Positions 38,301-46,624 of a stretch of 64,000 nt of DNA are shown in pieces. How positions within the stretch are numbered: position 1 is the stretch's first letter; each line of letters opens with the position of its first letter. Position numbers and translations under genes: made by a program. Source of the stretch: Granulicoccus phenolivorans DSM 17626 = NBRC 107789 = JCM 15570 (GTDB lineage: Bacteria; Actinomycetota; Actinomycetes; Propionibacteriales; Propionibacteriaceae); NCBI RefSeq assembly GCF_000423085.1, contig NZ_AUHH01000016.1:1-64000 (forward strand). Direction: 5' to 3'. The notes below the pieces were generated by a model. That model was not told where the DNA came from, searched no databases, and was given only the letters and a program-made list of their open reading frames with translations.

Positions 38301-39182
38301 GGCCACACCCGTCGGGGCGCCACTGACTGGGAATTCGGCGAGATCCCCGAGCAGCTCACGCTCACCCGGCCCGGCCGCAGCGGCGGCCCCAGTGGGATCG
38401 GTTACCCGGGGCTGGTCGACGAGGGCACCTCGGTCGCCCTGATCGTGCACGACACTCCCGAGCGCCGGGCGTACGCCCACCGGCGCGGGCTGCGGCGGCT
38501 GGTCCGGCTGAACACCCCGGACCCGACCAAGTGGGTGGTGGCCCATCTGTCGAACACCGACAAGCTGGCCCTGGGCAACAGTCCGTACGCCTCGGTCCCG
38601 GCCCTGCTCGCCGACGCCCGGCTGGCCGCGGTGGGGGAGTTGATCGCCGCCGCCGTCGATCCGGCGCAGGTGCGGACCGAGGCTGCCTTCCGCACCCTGT
38701 GCGATACCGTCCGCGCCGATCAGGCCGACCGGATGCGGGCGGTGGTGGCGACCGCCGCCGAAGTGCTGCGGCGGGCCCAGCAGGTGCAGCTCGGCCTGGC
38801 CGCACTCCCGGCGGGGGACGCCCGGACCGATCTGACCGAGCAACTGGGGAACCTGGTCTTCGACGGTTTCCTGAGCGCGACCGAGCAGCCGCACCTGGAT
38901 CAGCTGCCGCGCTATCTGCACGCCATGGAGATTCGGCTGCAGGGGTTGCGGACCAACCCGGCCGCCGACGAGCGCGGCCTCGATGCGATCTGGCCGGTGG
39001 AGGACGCCTACGCCGAGCTGTGCGCGAAACAGCCGCCCGGACCGCTGCCCGAGGAGGTGCGCGACATCGGCTGGGCGATCGAGGAACTGCGGGTCAGCCT
39101 GTTCGCGCAGGGCCTGGGGACGCGCTACACGGTCTCACCGAAGCGGATCCTGAACCGGATCGCGGCCGCCCCCCGAGCCTGA
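35322..39182 (+). CDS. hrpA: ATP-dependent RNA helicase HrpA
   Basis: A DEAH-box helicase of about 1,286 residues: Walker A GETGSGKTTQL, DEAHERS, TSATIDTARF, QRAGRCGRV, then the winged-helix, OB-fold and DUF3418 C-terminal domains typical of full-length HrpA, which rescues stalled ribosomes in E. coli. The start is unusual. The conserved segment LEFPPELPIS lies upstream of the first in-frame ATG/GTG/TTG (TTG 35379), and the frame is closed by a TGA at 35271. The best start is CTG 35322, overlapping the Usp stop as CTGA with GAGGG (35311-35315) 6 nt upstream. If only standard starts are allowed, the gene begins at 35379. Confidence 0.93.
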   Translation: MSRSTRPAAKPPRLEFPPELPISAWVDEIRAEIAAHQVIVVAGETGSGKTTQLPKICLTAGLQRIGHTQPRRLAARSVAERIAEELDTPLGELVGFQVRFTRKASAQTRLKLMTDGVLLAELTHDPDLRRYDCIIIDEAHERSLNIDFLLGYLKQLLPRRPDLKVIVTSATIDTARFAEHFADAAGTPAPIIEVSGRTFPVEVRYRPLEPAEVPDAPTAARADPRDQIDGICDAVSELRREGSGDILVFLSGEREIRDTADALTAMDLRFTEIVPLYARLSAAEQHRVFSPHTGTRIVLATNVAETSITVPGIRYVIDPGTARISRYSTRTKVQRLPIEPISQASANQRAGRCGRVAPGICIRLYAEDDFTTRPEFTEPEILRTNLASVILQMTDIGLGDIAAFPFVEPPDSTQVTDGIRLLTELGALQPDRPRTEPALTRIGHRLSRIPLDPRLGRMLLEAETQGCLAEVSVIVAGMTVQDPRERPTEHREAADAAHRRFWAALPESPDAEPAPPDRSDFLAYLRMWQYLKQQRAALSGNAFRRLCRAEYLNFLRIREWQDLNQQLREICADLKLTRNQQPAPADRVHVAILSGLLSQIGLGEVTEPKKQGAGTRRRARPGPREYLGARGAKFAINPGSSIAKKSPDLVMAAELVETTRLWARTAAGIEAGWVEEVGGHLIKRTYSEPHWSQRSGTVQAYERLTLLGVPIVANRAVDYARINPVEAREIFLRSALVEGQWHTRHHFFARNQRTRAEAEELADRSRRRDLMVDDETIYAFYDARVPGDITSQRQFDTWWRKKRQEADDYLDLKLSDLVSEDGAIADEFPDTWTVAGHDLPVNYIFDPGSGHDGATVSIRIGILNQIPAEPFTWQVPGLRTDLATELIRGLPKAIRTNFVPAPDHARKALARLAEHPVDPERTAFPAALGAALTDLTGVVIPADAWHPETLDPHLRVRFEILDGDRPARIGEDLAELKTELATQVSATLTRAAGGHTRRGATDWEFGEIPEQLTLTRPGRSGGPSGIGYPGLVDEGTSVALIVHDTPERRAYAHRRGLRRLVRLNTPDPTKWVVAHLSNTDKLALGNSPYASVPALLADARLAAVGELIAAAVDPAQVRTEAAFRTLCDTVRADQADRMRAVVATAAEVLRRAQQVQLGLAALPAGDARTDLTEQLGNLVFDGFLSATEQPHLDQLPRYLHAMEIRLQGLRTNPAADERGLDAIWPVEDAYAELCAKQPPGPLPEEVRDIGWAIEELRVSLFAQGLGTRYTVSPKRILNRIAAAPRA

Positions 39183-39248
39183 CCCGCAACATCGGCGCGC
39201 CCCGGCGTCCGCGGCCCGGGTTCGGCCCGGTCACATAGAGTGGTCGGC

Positions 39249-40277
39249 ATGCTCGATCCACGCCTGCTGTATTCCTTCAGTCCCGCGCTGTGGGAAACCA
39301 TGCGGGGCACGCGGCCGGTCCTGCTGCACCTGTGGGACGGCTACATCGATGCCGGTCTGGTCTCCCAGGCCCTCGCGGAGCATCTGCTGTCGACCTGCCG
39401 GCACGAGCTGCTGGTCGAATTCGATCACGATCAGTTGCACGACTATCGCGGCCGCCGCCCCCGGATGATTTTCGACACCGACCATTTCGTCTCGGCCACC
39501 CAATTCTCGCTGCGGCTGCTGAAGATGTGGGATGCCACCGGCAAGGTCTTCCTGCTGTTGACCGGCCGCGAACCGGATCTGCAGTGGGAGCGGGCCTCGA
39601 CCGCGATCACCGAGCTCATTCAACGCCTCGACGTGCGCCTGGTGGTGAGCGCGTACGGCATCCCGATGGGCGTACCCCATTCCCGGCCGACGATGATCAC
39701 GTACCACGCCACCCGTTCCGACCTGCTGCCGCGGCCGAATCCGATGTGGATCGGGCGGATGGAGGTGCCCGGCGGCTTCGGTTCCTTCCTCGAGCTGAAC
39801 CTCGGCAAGGCCGGCATCGATGCGCTCAGCGTCGGGGCGAATGTCCCGCACTACCTGGCCGAGAGCCGGTTCTACCAGGCGGTCCTGGCGGCCCTGGAAT
39901 CGATCACCACGGTGACCGGGCTCACCCTGCCGGCCGGTGGCCTGTACGAGGCCGAGACCGCCAACAACGCCGAGATCGCCGCCGAGGTGGCGGACTCCAC
40001 CGAGGTGCAACAAGTGGTCTCGATGCTGGAGTCCCAGTACGACCAGCAGGCCGACGGGGATCTGCCCAGCGCCGATGAGATCGGCGCCGAACTCGAACGC
40101 TTCCTGCACGATGAGAGCAGCAAGCAGGAGTACCGCGGGCCGGCCTCGGCCACCTCCGCCGATGACGTGGACCGGACCGACCCGGGCGGTGCCGATCATC
40201 CCGACGCGGGCGGGGACGCCGATCCGGGCGAACCCGACACCGGAGATGAGCCGCCGGGCCCGGAATCGGGCCGCTAG
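39249..40277 (+). CDS. PAC2 family protein
   Basis: A 342-residue protein of the PAC2 superfamily, related to proteasome-assembly chaperones and abundant in actinobacteria. Core motifs include LHLWDGYIDAG near residue 26, FDTDHFVSAT and GIPMGVPHSRP. A very acidic, disordered C-terminal tail of about 70 residues follows. The function is unknown. ATG 39249 lies 7 nt after TAGAGT (39236-39241) with no ribosome site, predicting a leaderless message. It is followed by the thioesterase gene 33 nt downstream. Confidence 0.87.
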   Translation: MLDPRLLYSFSPALWETMRGTRPVLLHLWDGYIDAGLVSQALAEHLLSTCRHELLVEFDHDQLHDYRGRRPRMIFDTDHFVSATQFSLRLLKMWDATGKVFLLLTGREPDLQWERASTAITELIQRLDVRLVVSAYGIPMGVPHSRPTMITYHATRSDLLPRPNPMWIGRMEVPGGFGSFLELNLGKAGIDALSVGANVPHYLAESRFYQAVLAALESITTVTGLTLPAGGLYEAETANNAEIAAEVADSTEVQQVVSMLESQYDQQADGDLPSADEIGAELERFLHDESSKQEYRGPASATSADDVDRTDPGGADHPDAGGDADPGEPDTGDEPPGPESGR

Positions 40278-40310
40278 GCTGGCGCCACCATCAGCCAGAA
40301 GGACCACTCC

Positions 40311-41195
40311 ATGCCGCAGACGATCCAGGAACTGCTCGACGTGTTCAACCTCGAGCAGATCGAACCCAATCTGTTCCGGGGCAGTTCTCCGCACACCGAT
40401 CGACAGCGGGTGTTCGGGGGACAGGTGCTCGGGCAGTCGCTGTGGGCAGCCAGCCGGAGTGTCCCCGAAGATCGGGCGGCGCACTCGCTGCATGCCTACT
40501 TCGTCCATCCCGGACGTACCGATCTGCCGATCGTCTACGACATCGACGATGTGAAGGACGGCCGCGCCTTCACCACTCGGCGGGTCCTGGCCCGCCAGGG
40601 CGGGCGGGTCATCTTCATGATGACCGCCTCCTTCCAGATCGCCGAGGAGGGGCTGGATCACGCCGATCCGATGCCCGCCGACGTGCCCAGGCCCGAGGAC
40701 TGCCCGCCGATGGAGAGCTACCTGGCCGGAGCCACCGGGGAGGCGAAGGATTTCTATGAGCGGGAGTGGGGCGCCCTGGAGTTGCGGTTCGCCGGGGATT
40801 CCTCGCCGCGCGGGTCGATTCCCCGGGGCAGCCACTCCGGACACATGCGGGGCTGGTGTCGGGTCCGGGGCGAACTGCCCGCCGATCCCGCCCTGCATCA
40901 GGCCGCCCTGGCGTACGCCTCGGATCTGGGTCTGCTGGCGGCCTCGGTGGTGCCGCACGGAGTCTCGATGCATGCGCAACAGCTCCAGGCGGCCTCGCTG
41001 GATCACACGATGTGGTTCCATCGCCCGGTGCGGGCCGATCAGTGGATGCTGCTGGACCAGATCTCCCCGTCCGCGTCCGGCGCTCGCGGGTTCTCGCTGG
41101 CCCGGGTGTTCCAGAACGGTCAGCTGGTCACCACCGCGGCCCAGGAAGGACTGATCCGGCCGGTGCCCTCCGGATCGGATCAGTCCGCGCGCTGA
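40311..41195 (+). CDS. tesB: Acyl-CoA thioesterase II
   Basis: A 294-residue double-hotdog thioesterase that hydrolyses acyl-CoA to fatty acid and CoA. FRGSSPHTDRQRVFGGQVLGQ is the typical N-terminal motif. The C-terminal half has SLDHTMWFHRP with the catalytic aspartate, and TTAAQEGLIR with the catalytic glutamine. AGAAGGA precedes ATG 40311, and TAGGCT (40275-40280) may be its -10. It is convergent with sigB across a strong terminator. Confidence 0.92.
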   Translation: MPQTIQELLDVFNLEQIEPNLFRGSSPHTDRQRVFGGQVLGQSLWAASRSVPEDRAAHSLHAYFVHPGRTDLPIVYDIDDVKDGRAFTTRRVLARQGGRVIFMMTASFQIAEEGLDHADPMPADVPRPEDCPPMESYLAGATGEAKDFYEREWGALELRFAGDSSPRGSIPRGSHSGHMRGWCRVRGELPADPALHQAALAYASDLGLLAASVVPHGVSMHAQQLQAASLDHTMWFHRPVRADQWMLLDQISPSASGARGFSLARVFQNGQLVTTAAQEGLIRPVPSGSDQSAR

Positions 41196-41214
41196 GTCGC
41201 CGCCGTGGATCGGT

Positions 41215-41240
41215 CGCCCCGGGGCACCTGCCCCGGGGCG
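41215..41240. terminator. Bidirectional terminator between tesB and sigB
   Basis: CGCCCCGGGGCA (41215-41226) is the exact complement of TGCCCCGGGGCG (41229-41240), giving at least an 11-bp stem with a 4-nt loop. Each arm is itself palindromic (CCCCGGGG). It separates two convergent genes. Confidence 0.88.
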
Positions 41241-41248
41241 GGCCGGCC

Positions 41249-42217
41249 TCAGGCCGCCAGTTCCTGATCGCGCAGCTTGGCCAGGGCATGCCGCTCGATC
41301 TGGCGCACCCGTTCGGCGGTGATGCCCCAGACCTGACCGATGTCGGCCAGCTTCGCCTGGCGACCGTCGAGCAGGCCGTAACGGCGGCGCACCACGTCGG
41401 CGGAGCGCTCGTCGAGACCGGACAGCATCGACTCGAGGCGTTCGCGCTCCTGGGCGTCGATGACGACCTCGTCGGGGCCGGGGGTGGGTTCGCGGGCGAT
41501 CAGGTCACCCAGGGAGGTGTCACCCTCCTCCTCGACGGGGGCGTCCAGCGAGATGTGGTCGCGGCCGTAGCGGATCAGTTCGACCACCCGCTCGGGATCC
41601 AGCTCGAGCTCGGCGGCGATCTCCTCGATCTCCGGTTCCCGGCCGAGCTGACGCTCCAGGTTGCGGCGTACCGCACTGATCTGGTTGACCTGCTCGGCGA
41701 CATGGACCGGCAGCCGGACGATGCGGCCCTGCTGGGCGATCCCGCGCGAGATCGACTGCCGGACCCACCAGGTGGCGTAGGTGGAGAACTTGAATCCCTT
41801 GGTGTAGTCGAACTTCTCCACCGCCCGGATCAGGCCGGTGTTGCCCTCCTGGACCAGGTCGAGCAGGGGCATCTGGGCGCGACCGTACTTCCGGGCGACC
41901 GACACGACCAGCCGGAGGTTGGCGTTGATGAAGTGCTGCTGGGCCCGCTGCCCGGCCTCGACCAGCTCGGCGAGTTCTTCCTTGTTCACGCGCTTGGCCC
42001 GCTTGCCGACGCTGTTCGCGGCCTCGGACCGTTCGGCGCGGGTCACCGTGCCGTTGAGAATCTGCTCGGCATACAACCCGACCTCGATGGCGCGGGCAAG
42101 CTCGACTTCCTCCGCCGCGCTGAGCAGTGGGGTCTTGGCGATTCCGTCAAGGTACAGACCTACTGCGTCCTTGCCGTCGATGCCATCCTGGACTCGGGCT
42201 CGGTGGGTGGTGCTCAT
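41249..42217 (-). CDS. sigB: Group 2 RNA polymerase sigma factor (SigB/HrdD type)
   Basis: A 322-residue sigma-70 factor. Regions 1.2 to 4.2 are visible: DAVGLYLDGIAKTPLLSA, the 2.2-2.4 core [31 protein letters not shown], region 3 with GREPEIEEIAAEL and region 4.2 ITAERVRQIERHALAKLR. It lacks the long basic N-terminal region of SigA (45247), so it fits the non-essential SigB/HrdD group. ATG 42217 was chosen with a GGAG upstream. A GGGAAT-N18-CGTT promoter precedes it (42251-42278), suggesting control by an oxidative/thiol-stress ECF sigma factor. Confidence 0.9.
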   Translation of the reverse strand: MSTTHRARVQDGIDGKDAVGLYLDGIAKTPLLSAAEEVELARAIEVGLYAEQILNGTVTRAERSEAANSVGKRAKRVNKEELAELVEAGQRAQQHFINANLRLVVSVARKYGRAQMPLLDLVQEGNTGLIRAVEKFDYTKGFKFSTYATWWVRQSISRGIAQQGRIVRLPVHVAEQVNQISAVRRNLERQLGREPEIEEIAAELELDPERVVELIRYGRDHISLDAPVEEEGDTSLGDLIAREPTPGPDEVVIDAQERERLESMLSGLDERSADVVRRRYGLLDGRQAKLADIGQVWGITAERVRQIERHALAKLRDQELAA

Positions 42218-42250
42218 CTGGAGGCTCCCTTCGTTGCCGACAACAAGCAC

Positions 42251-42278
42251 AACGAATCGATGCACCCGAAAGATTCCC
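42251..42278 (-). promoter_or_regulatory. ECF (SigH/SigR-type) promoter of sigB
   Basis: On the minus strand GGGAAT (42278-42273) is followed, after 18 nt, by CGTT (42254-42251). This matches the SigH/SigR consensus GGGAAY-N(17-18)-cGTT at every fixed position. The start of transcription would be about 42244, about 27 nt before ATG 42217. In mycobacteria and Streptomyces, sigB/hrdD is driven by SigE, SigH or SigR, which fits. Confidence 0.72.
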
Positions 42279-42356
42279 CTCAGTAGCCTCGGGGCCGGGT
42301 TGAGTCCCGGAGTACGATGGTTGTCCGACCGTGGTCGTACGCCGACCCCGAGATTG

Positions 42357-42383
42357 ACCCCGGCCCGGCGTGTCGGCCGGGGG
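42357..42383 (-). terminator. Terminator of the S9A peptidase gene
   Basis: CCCCCGGCC (42357-42365) pairs with GGCCGGGGG (42375-42383) around a 9-nt loop, 13 nt beyond the peptidase stop on the minus strand. It insulates sigB from read-through. Confidence 0.75.
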
Positions 42384-42395
42384 AATGATCCCGAT

Positions 42396-44561
42396 TCATG
42401 CCTCGGTGACGGGGTGCCGGGAGCGGGTGGCGGCGTCGATCAGCCAGGCGTACTCGAAGGCGGCCTCGCGCCACCCGGCATGACGGCCGGTGACCCCGCC
42501 GTGTCCGGCCACCATCTCGGTGCGCAGCAGCAACCGGCTCGGATCGACCCGGGCACTGTGCCGCAGCGCGGCGATCCACTTGGCCGGCTCGACGTAGAGC
42601 ACCCGGGTGTCGTTCAGGCTGGTGGTGGCCAGGATCGCCGGGTAGCGCTGCTCGGTCACGTTCTCGTAGGGGGAGTAGCCCCGCATGTACGCGTACACCT
42701 CGGGATCGTGCAGCGGATCGCCCCACTCCTCCCACTCGGTGACCGTCAGCGGCAGGCTCGGATCCAGGATCGTGGTCAGCGCATCGACGAAGGGCACCGA
42801 GGCGTGGATCCCGGCGAACGCCTCGGGGGCCAGGTTCGCCACCGCACCCATCAACAGGCCGCCGGCCGAGCCGCCCTCGGCCACCAGGCGATCCGGGGCG
42901 GTGTAGCCCTCGGCGACCAGGTGGTGGGCGCAGGCGATGAAGTCGGTGAAGGAGTTCCGCTTGTGCAGCCGGTTGCCCTGCTCGTACCAGGCCCGGCCGA
43001 GTTCGCCGCCGCCGCGAACATGGGCGATGGCGTAGACGAAGCCGCGATCCAGCAGCGACAGGCGCATCGTGGAGAACGTCGGATCGATTGAGATCTCGTA
43101 GGAGCCGTAGCCGTACAGCAGCGCGGGCGCGGATCCGTCCAGCGGTACCTCGCGGCGGTGCACCAGCGAGATCGGTACCCGCGTCCCGTCCTCGGCGGTG
43201 GCCCAGGTGCGGGTCTGCACGTAGTCCTCGCTGCGATAGGGGCCGTGCACCGGGTGATCGAGCACCGGGCGGCGCTTCAGCACGCGCCGGGCGCCGGTGC
43301 GCAGATCGTGCTCCAGCAGCGTCGGCGGGGTCACCAGGGAGGTGAAGTCGAGCCGGATGGTGTCGGTGTCCCAGTCCCACTCGCCGCGGGCGGAGACGGC
43401 GTACAGCGGTTCGTCGAAGGTCAGGTCGGTGCCGGTGCCCAGATCGCCGGCGCTGTCACGCGGGATCAGATGGATCCCGGTCAGCCCGTCGCGGCGCAGT
43501 TGCACCACGACCTGGCCGGCGTACGCGTCCACACCGGTCAGCCGCACCCCGGGCCGGTGGGGCAGCACCGGAGTCCACTCGGCGTCCCCGGTCGCCTCGA
43601 GCGGCGCCTGGGCGAGGGCGAAGTCGGCGCCGTCGCGGTTGTGCAGGATCAGCAGCCGGTCCCCGGCGACCTCGACGGAGTACTCCACCCCGTCGCGGCG
43701 CGGCGCCACCAACCGGAACTCCCCGGTCGGGTCGGCGCAATCGAGCAGGTGGCACTCGCCGGTCAGCTTCGAGGCGCTGCTGAGCACGACGAAGCGGTCG
43801 TCACGGGAGTTGTCGAGGTAGAGCCAGAACCGCTCGTCGGGCTCGGTGAAGATCACCGGGTCGGCGTCGGCGGCGGTGCCCAGCCGGTGCCGCAGCACCT
43901 GGTGGGGCCGCCAGGACTCGTCGGCCCGGGCGTACAGCAGATGCTCGTTGCCGGCCCAGGCGATGCCGTAGGTGATGTCGTCCACCGACTCCGGCAGCAG
44001 CGCCCCGGTGGTCAGGTCGCGGAAGTACAGGGTGAACCGTTCACCGCCGGTGAGGTCCACCGCGTACGCCAGCAGGCGGCCGTTCGGCGACACCGCGAAG
44101 GCGCCGAGGGAGAAGAACTCCTGCCCCTCGGCCAGGACATTCTCATCGAGCATGATCTCCTCGCCGGGCACCGGGGTGCCGGCGGTCACCTCGGGCATCC
44201 GGTCGGCCGGAGCCTGGACCCGACAGTGGATCTCGTACTCCTGGCCCGTCACGGTCCGGGTGTAGTACCACCAGGAGGTCGCGGAGCCGGAACTGCTCGG
44301 ATGCGTGGTGTGCGAGGGGACGCTCAGGTCGGTTTCCTGGGTGCGCGCCTGCATATCGGCGAACAGTTCCTCGGTCAGCGGGGCCAGTCCGGCGGTCTGC
44401 TGCTCGGTCCACGCGTTCTCGGCCCGCAGGTACGCCAGTGTCTCCGGGGCCGCCTGGTCGCGCAGCCACTCGTACGCGTCGAGGAAGGTATCCCCGTGGT
44501 GGGTGCGGGGGCTCGGGCGGCGGGCCGCGATCGGGGGCTGGGAGAGAGGCTGCTCGGACAT
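42396..44561 (-). CDS. S9A prolyl oligopeptidase family protein (oligopeptidase B-like)
   Basis: A 721-residue cytoplasmic serine peptidase. A beta-propeller (about residues 70-400) precedes the alpha/beta-hydrolase domain. The catalytic triad is visible: Ser in GGSAGGLLMG, Asp in TSLNDTRV and His in GHGGVTGRH. Oligopeptidase B enzymes cut short peptides after basic residues; the specificity is not certain here. ATG 44561 lies 7 nt after TAGGCT on the minus strand (44569-44574), predicting a leaderless message and a start well downstream of the first possible codon. There is no signal peptide. Confidence 0.9.
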   Translation of the reverse strand: MSEQPLSQPPIAARRPSPRTHHGDTFLDAYEWLRDQAAPETLAYLRAENAWTEQQTAGLAPLTEELFADMQARTQETDLSVPSHTTHPSSSGSATSWWYYTRTVTGQEYEIHCRVQAPADRMPEVTAGTPVPGEEIMLDENVLAEGQEFFSLGAFAVSPNGRLLAYAVDLTGGERFTLYFRDLTTGALLPESVDDITYGIAWAGNEHLLYARADESWRPHQVLRHRLGTAADADPVIFTEPDERFWLYLDNSRDDRFVVLSSASKLTGECHLLDCADPTGEFRLVAPRRDGVEYSVEVAGDRLLILHNRDGADFALAQAPLEATGDAEWTPVLPHRPGVRLTGVDAYAGQVVVQLRRDGLTGIHLIPRDSAGDLGTGTDLTFDEPLYAVSARGEWDWDTDTIRLDFTSLVTPPTLLEHDLRTGARRVLKRRPVLDHPVHGPYRSEDYVQTRTWATAEDGTRVPISLVHRREVPLDGSAPALLYGYGSYEISIDPTFSTMRLSLLDRGFVYAIAHVRGGGELGRAWYEQGNRLHKRNSFTDFIACAHHLVAEGYTAPDRLVAEGGSAGGLLMGAVANLAPEAFAGIHASVPFVDALTTILDPSLPLTVTEWEEWGDPLHDPEVYAYMRGYSPYENVTEQRYPAILATTSLNDTRVLYVEPAKWIAALRHSARVDPSRLLLRTEMVAGHGGVTGRHAGWREAAFEYAWLIDAATRSRHPVTEA

Positions 44562-44701
44562 GCGCTCGAGCCTAGTCGGGGATGCCGAGCATCCGCGCCG
44601 GGCCTGCGGAGTGGATCGACCGGTACCTCGGGTGTTCGATTCAGCCGGACCGCCCCCGGCATGGCAGACTTCACCCAGTCTGCGGGGGAGAAAGGTGCCG
44701 G

Positions 44702-45067
44702 ATGACCATCGTGGTGGGCTTCTCGAGTCGAGCTGAGGGGCACGCGGCCCTGGATTGGGCCGCCGCGGAGGCGGCACTGCGTCAGTGCTCGCTGGTTGTG
44801 GTGCCGAACGCCGACGCCGACGAGCAACTCGCGCTGCAGCATGAACTGCCCACCAGCGTGCCGGTCCGGGTGGAGGCGCCGGGTCGGGAGGGGCAGATGG
44901 CCGAACGGATCCTCGACGTCGCTGCCGACCTGGCCGCCGAACTGGTGGTGATCGGGGTGAAGCGTCGCACCCCGACCGGGAAACTGCTGCTGGGCGTCCA
45001 TGCCCAGAAGGTCATGCTGGACGCCGGCTGCCCGGTCGTCGTGGTCCGCGCTCCGGGCCAGGCCTGA
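44702..45067 (+). CDS. Small single-domain universal stress protein
   Basis: A 121-residue UspA-fold protein: MTIVVGFSSRAEGHAALDWA at the start and VIGVKRRTPTGKLLLGVHAQ in the nucleotide-binding loop. It is shorter than usual because the segment between beta-2 and beta-3 is reduced. GGGGAGAAAGG precedes ATG 44702. It is divergent from the S9A peptidase and lies 180 nt before sigA. The role is unspecified stress adaptation. Confidence 0.85.
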   Translation: MTIVVGFSSRAEGHAALDWAAAEAALRQCSLVVVPNADADEQLALQHELPTSVPVRVEAPGREGQMAERILDVAADLAAELVVIGVKRRTPTGKLLLGVHAQKVMLDAGCPVVVVRAPGQA

Positions 45068-45246
45068 ACCCCGGCGCGGCCCGGGCGCCATTCGACAATC
45101 GGGCCCCGATTGGTCGGACTTGATCCGACGTGACAGAATGGCGGAGTTGCAGATGTTGACAGCACCGTCACCGTTTGCGCCCAAATACCGGGTCAGCACG
45201 ACCGGTATGGAACTTCATCACTACGTCTACCGGCGAGAGGTTCTCT

Positions 45247-46617
45247 GTGACGCCCTCCTCTGAAGAACAGACCCAGGCCAAGGTGGCTGCCGCCGCCGTT
45301 CGCACCGGCCCGGTGACCGCGACTGCCGGAGCAACTGCTACCGCGTCCAGTTCTGCAGCAAAGAAGACCACCCGGAAGGCACCGGCCAAGAAGACCGCGG
45401 CCAAGAAGGCTCCGGCGAAGAAGGCGCCGGCCCGCAAGACCGCGGCCAAGAAGGCCGCTGCGGGGGCGCCGGGCCAGACCCGGGCCGATGTGATCGAGGG
45501 CCTGGCGAACGGGTCGGCCGAGGCCACCCTGGATGGCGACGAGATCGTGATCAAGAAGAAGCGCAGCCTCGACGACGTCGATGACACCAACTTCAAGCCC
45601 GAGGAGGCGGCGAAGGAGGAGAAGGAGCTCACCGAGGAGGAGCAGGGCTTCTCGCTGTCCGACGCCGATGACGGGGACGAGCCCGAGCAGCAGGTCATGG
45701 TGGCCGGCGCCACCGCCGACCCGGTCAAGGACTACCTGAAGCAGATCGGCAAGGTCGCGCTGCTGAACGCCGAGCAGGAGGTCGAGCTCGCCAAGCGCAT
45801 CGAGGCCGGCCTGTTCGCCGAGGAACAGTTGCACGAGGTCACCCTGGTGAAGACCGCCGATGTCGGCGACTACGAGTGGATCATGGAGGACGGGCGACGC
45901 GCCAAGAACCATCTGCTCGAAGCCAACCTGCGCCTGGTGGTGTCGCTGGCCAAGCGCTACACCGGTCGCGGCATGCTCTTCCTGGACCTGATCCAGGAGG
46001 GCAACCTGGGCCTGATCCGCGCGGTGGAGAAGTTCGACTACACCAAGGGCTACAAGTTCTCCACCTACGCGACCTGGTGGATCAAGCAGGCGATCACCCG
46101 CGCGATGGCCGACCAGGCCCGCACCATCCGGATCCCGGTGCACATGGTCGAGGTCATCAACAAGCTGGCCCGCGTGCAGCGGCAGATGCTGCAGGATCTG
46201 GGCCGCGAACCCACGCCGGAGGAGCTGGCCAAGGAACTCGACATGACCCCGGAGAAGGTCGTCGAGGTGCAGAAGTACGGCCGCGAGCCGATCTCGCTGC
46301 ACACCCCGCTCGGGGAGGACGGCGACTCCGAGTTCGGTGACCTGATCGAGGACTCCGAGGCGGTCGTTCCGGCGGATGCGGTGAGCTTCACCCTGCTGCA
46401 GGAGCAACTGCACGACGTGCTGGATACGCTGTCCGAACGCGAAGCGGGCGTGGTGTCGATGCGCTTCGGGCTCACCGACGGTCAGCCCAAGACGCTGGAC
46501 GAGATCGGCAAGGTCTACGGCGTGACCCGGGAACGGATCCGGCAGATCGAGTCCAAGACCATGTCGAAGCTGCGGCACCCGTCGCGCTCGCAGGTGTTGC
46601 GCGACTACCTCGACTGA
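45247..46617 (+). CDS. sigA: Principal RNA polymerase sigma factor SigA
   Basis: A 456-residue primary sigma factor. Residues 35-75 are Lys/Ala/Pro-rich ([16 protein letters not shown]...), like a histone-H1 tail, as in other actinobacterial SigA/HrdB proteins. The acidic region 1.1 follows. Regions 2-4 are complete: [36 protein letters not shown] and [22 protein letters not shown] 45247 is preceded by GAGAGG (45235-45240) at good spacing. A TTGACA (45156-45161) lies upstream without an obvious partner -10. The DUF4185 gene follows 7 nt later. Confidence 0.95.
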   Translation: MTPSSEEQTQAKVAAAAVRTGPVTATAGATATASSSAAKKTTRKAPAKKTAAKKAPAKKAPARKTAAKKAAAGAPGQTRADVIEGLANGSAEATLDGDEIVIKKKRSLDDVDDTNFKPEEAAKEEKELTEEEQGFSLSDADDGDEPEQQVMVAGATADPVKDYLKQIGKVALLNAEQEVELAKRIEAGLFAEEQLHEVTLVKTADVGDYEWIMEDGRRAKNHLLEANLRLVVSLAKRYTGRGMLFLDLIQEGNLGLIRAVEKFDYTKGYKFSTYATWWIKQAITRAMADQARTIRIPVHMVEVINKLARVQRQMLQDLGREPTPEELAKELDMTPEKVVEVQKYGREPISLHTPLGEDGDSEFGDLIEDSEAVVPADAVSFTLLQEQLHDVLDTLSEREAGVVSMRFGLTDGQPKTLDEIGKVYGVTRERIRQIESKTMSKLRHPSRSQVLRDYLD

Positions 46618-46624
46618 GCCGGCG

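Noticed and set aside
44582-44701. Earlier in-frame start for the small UspA gene
   Set aside because: The extra residues have no UspA similarity, while ATG 44702 has a good ribosome site and begins the conserved MTIVVGFSS strand.
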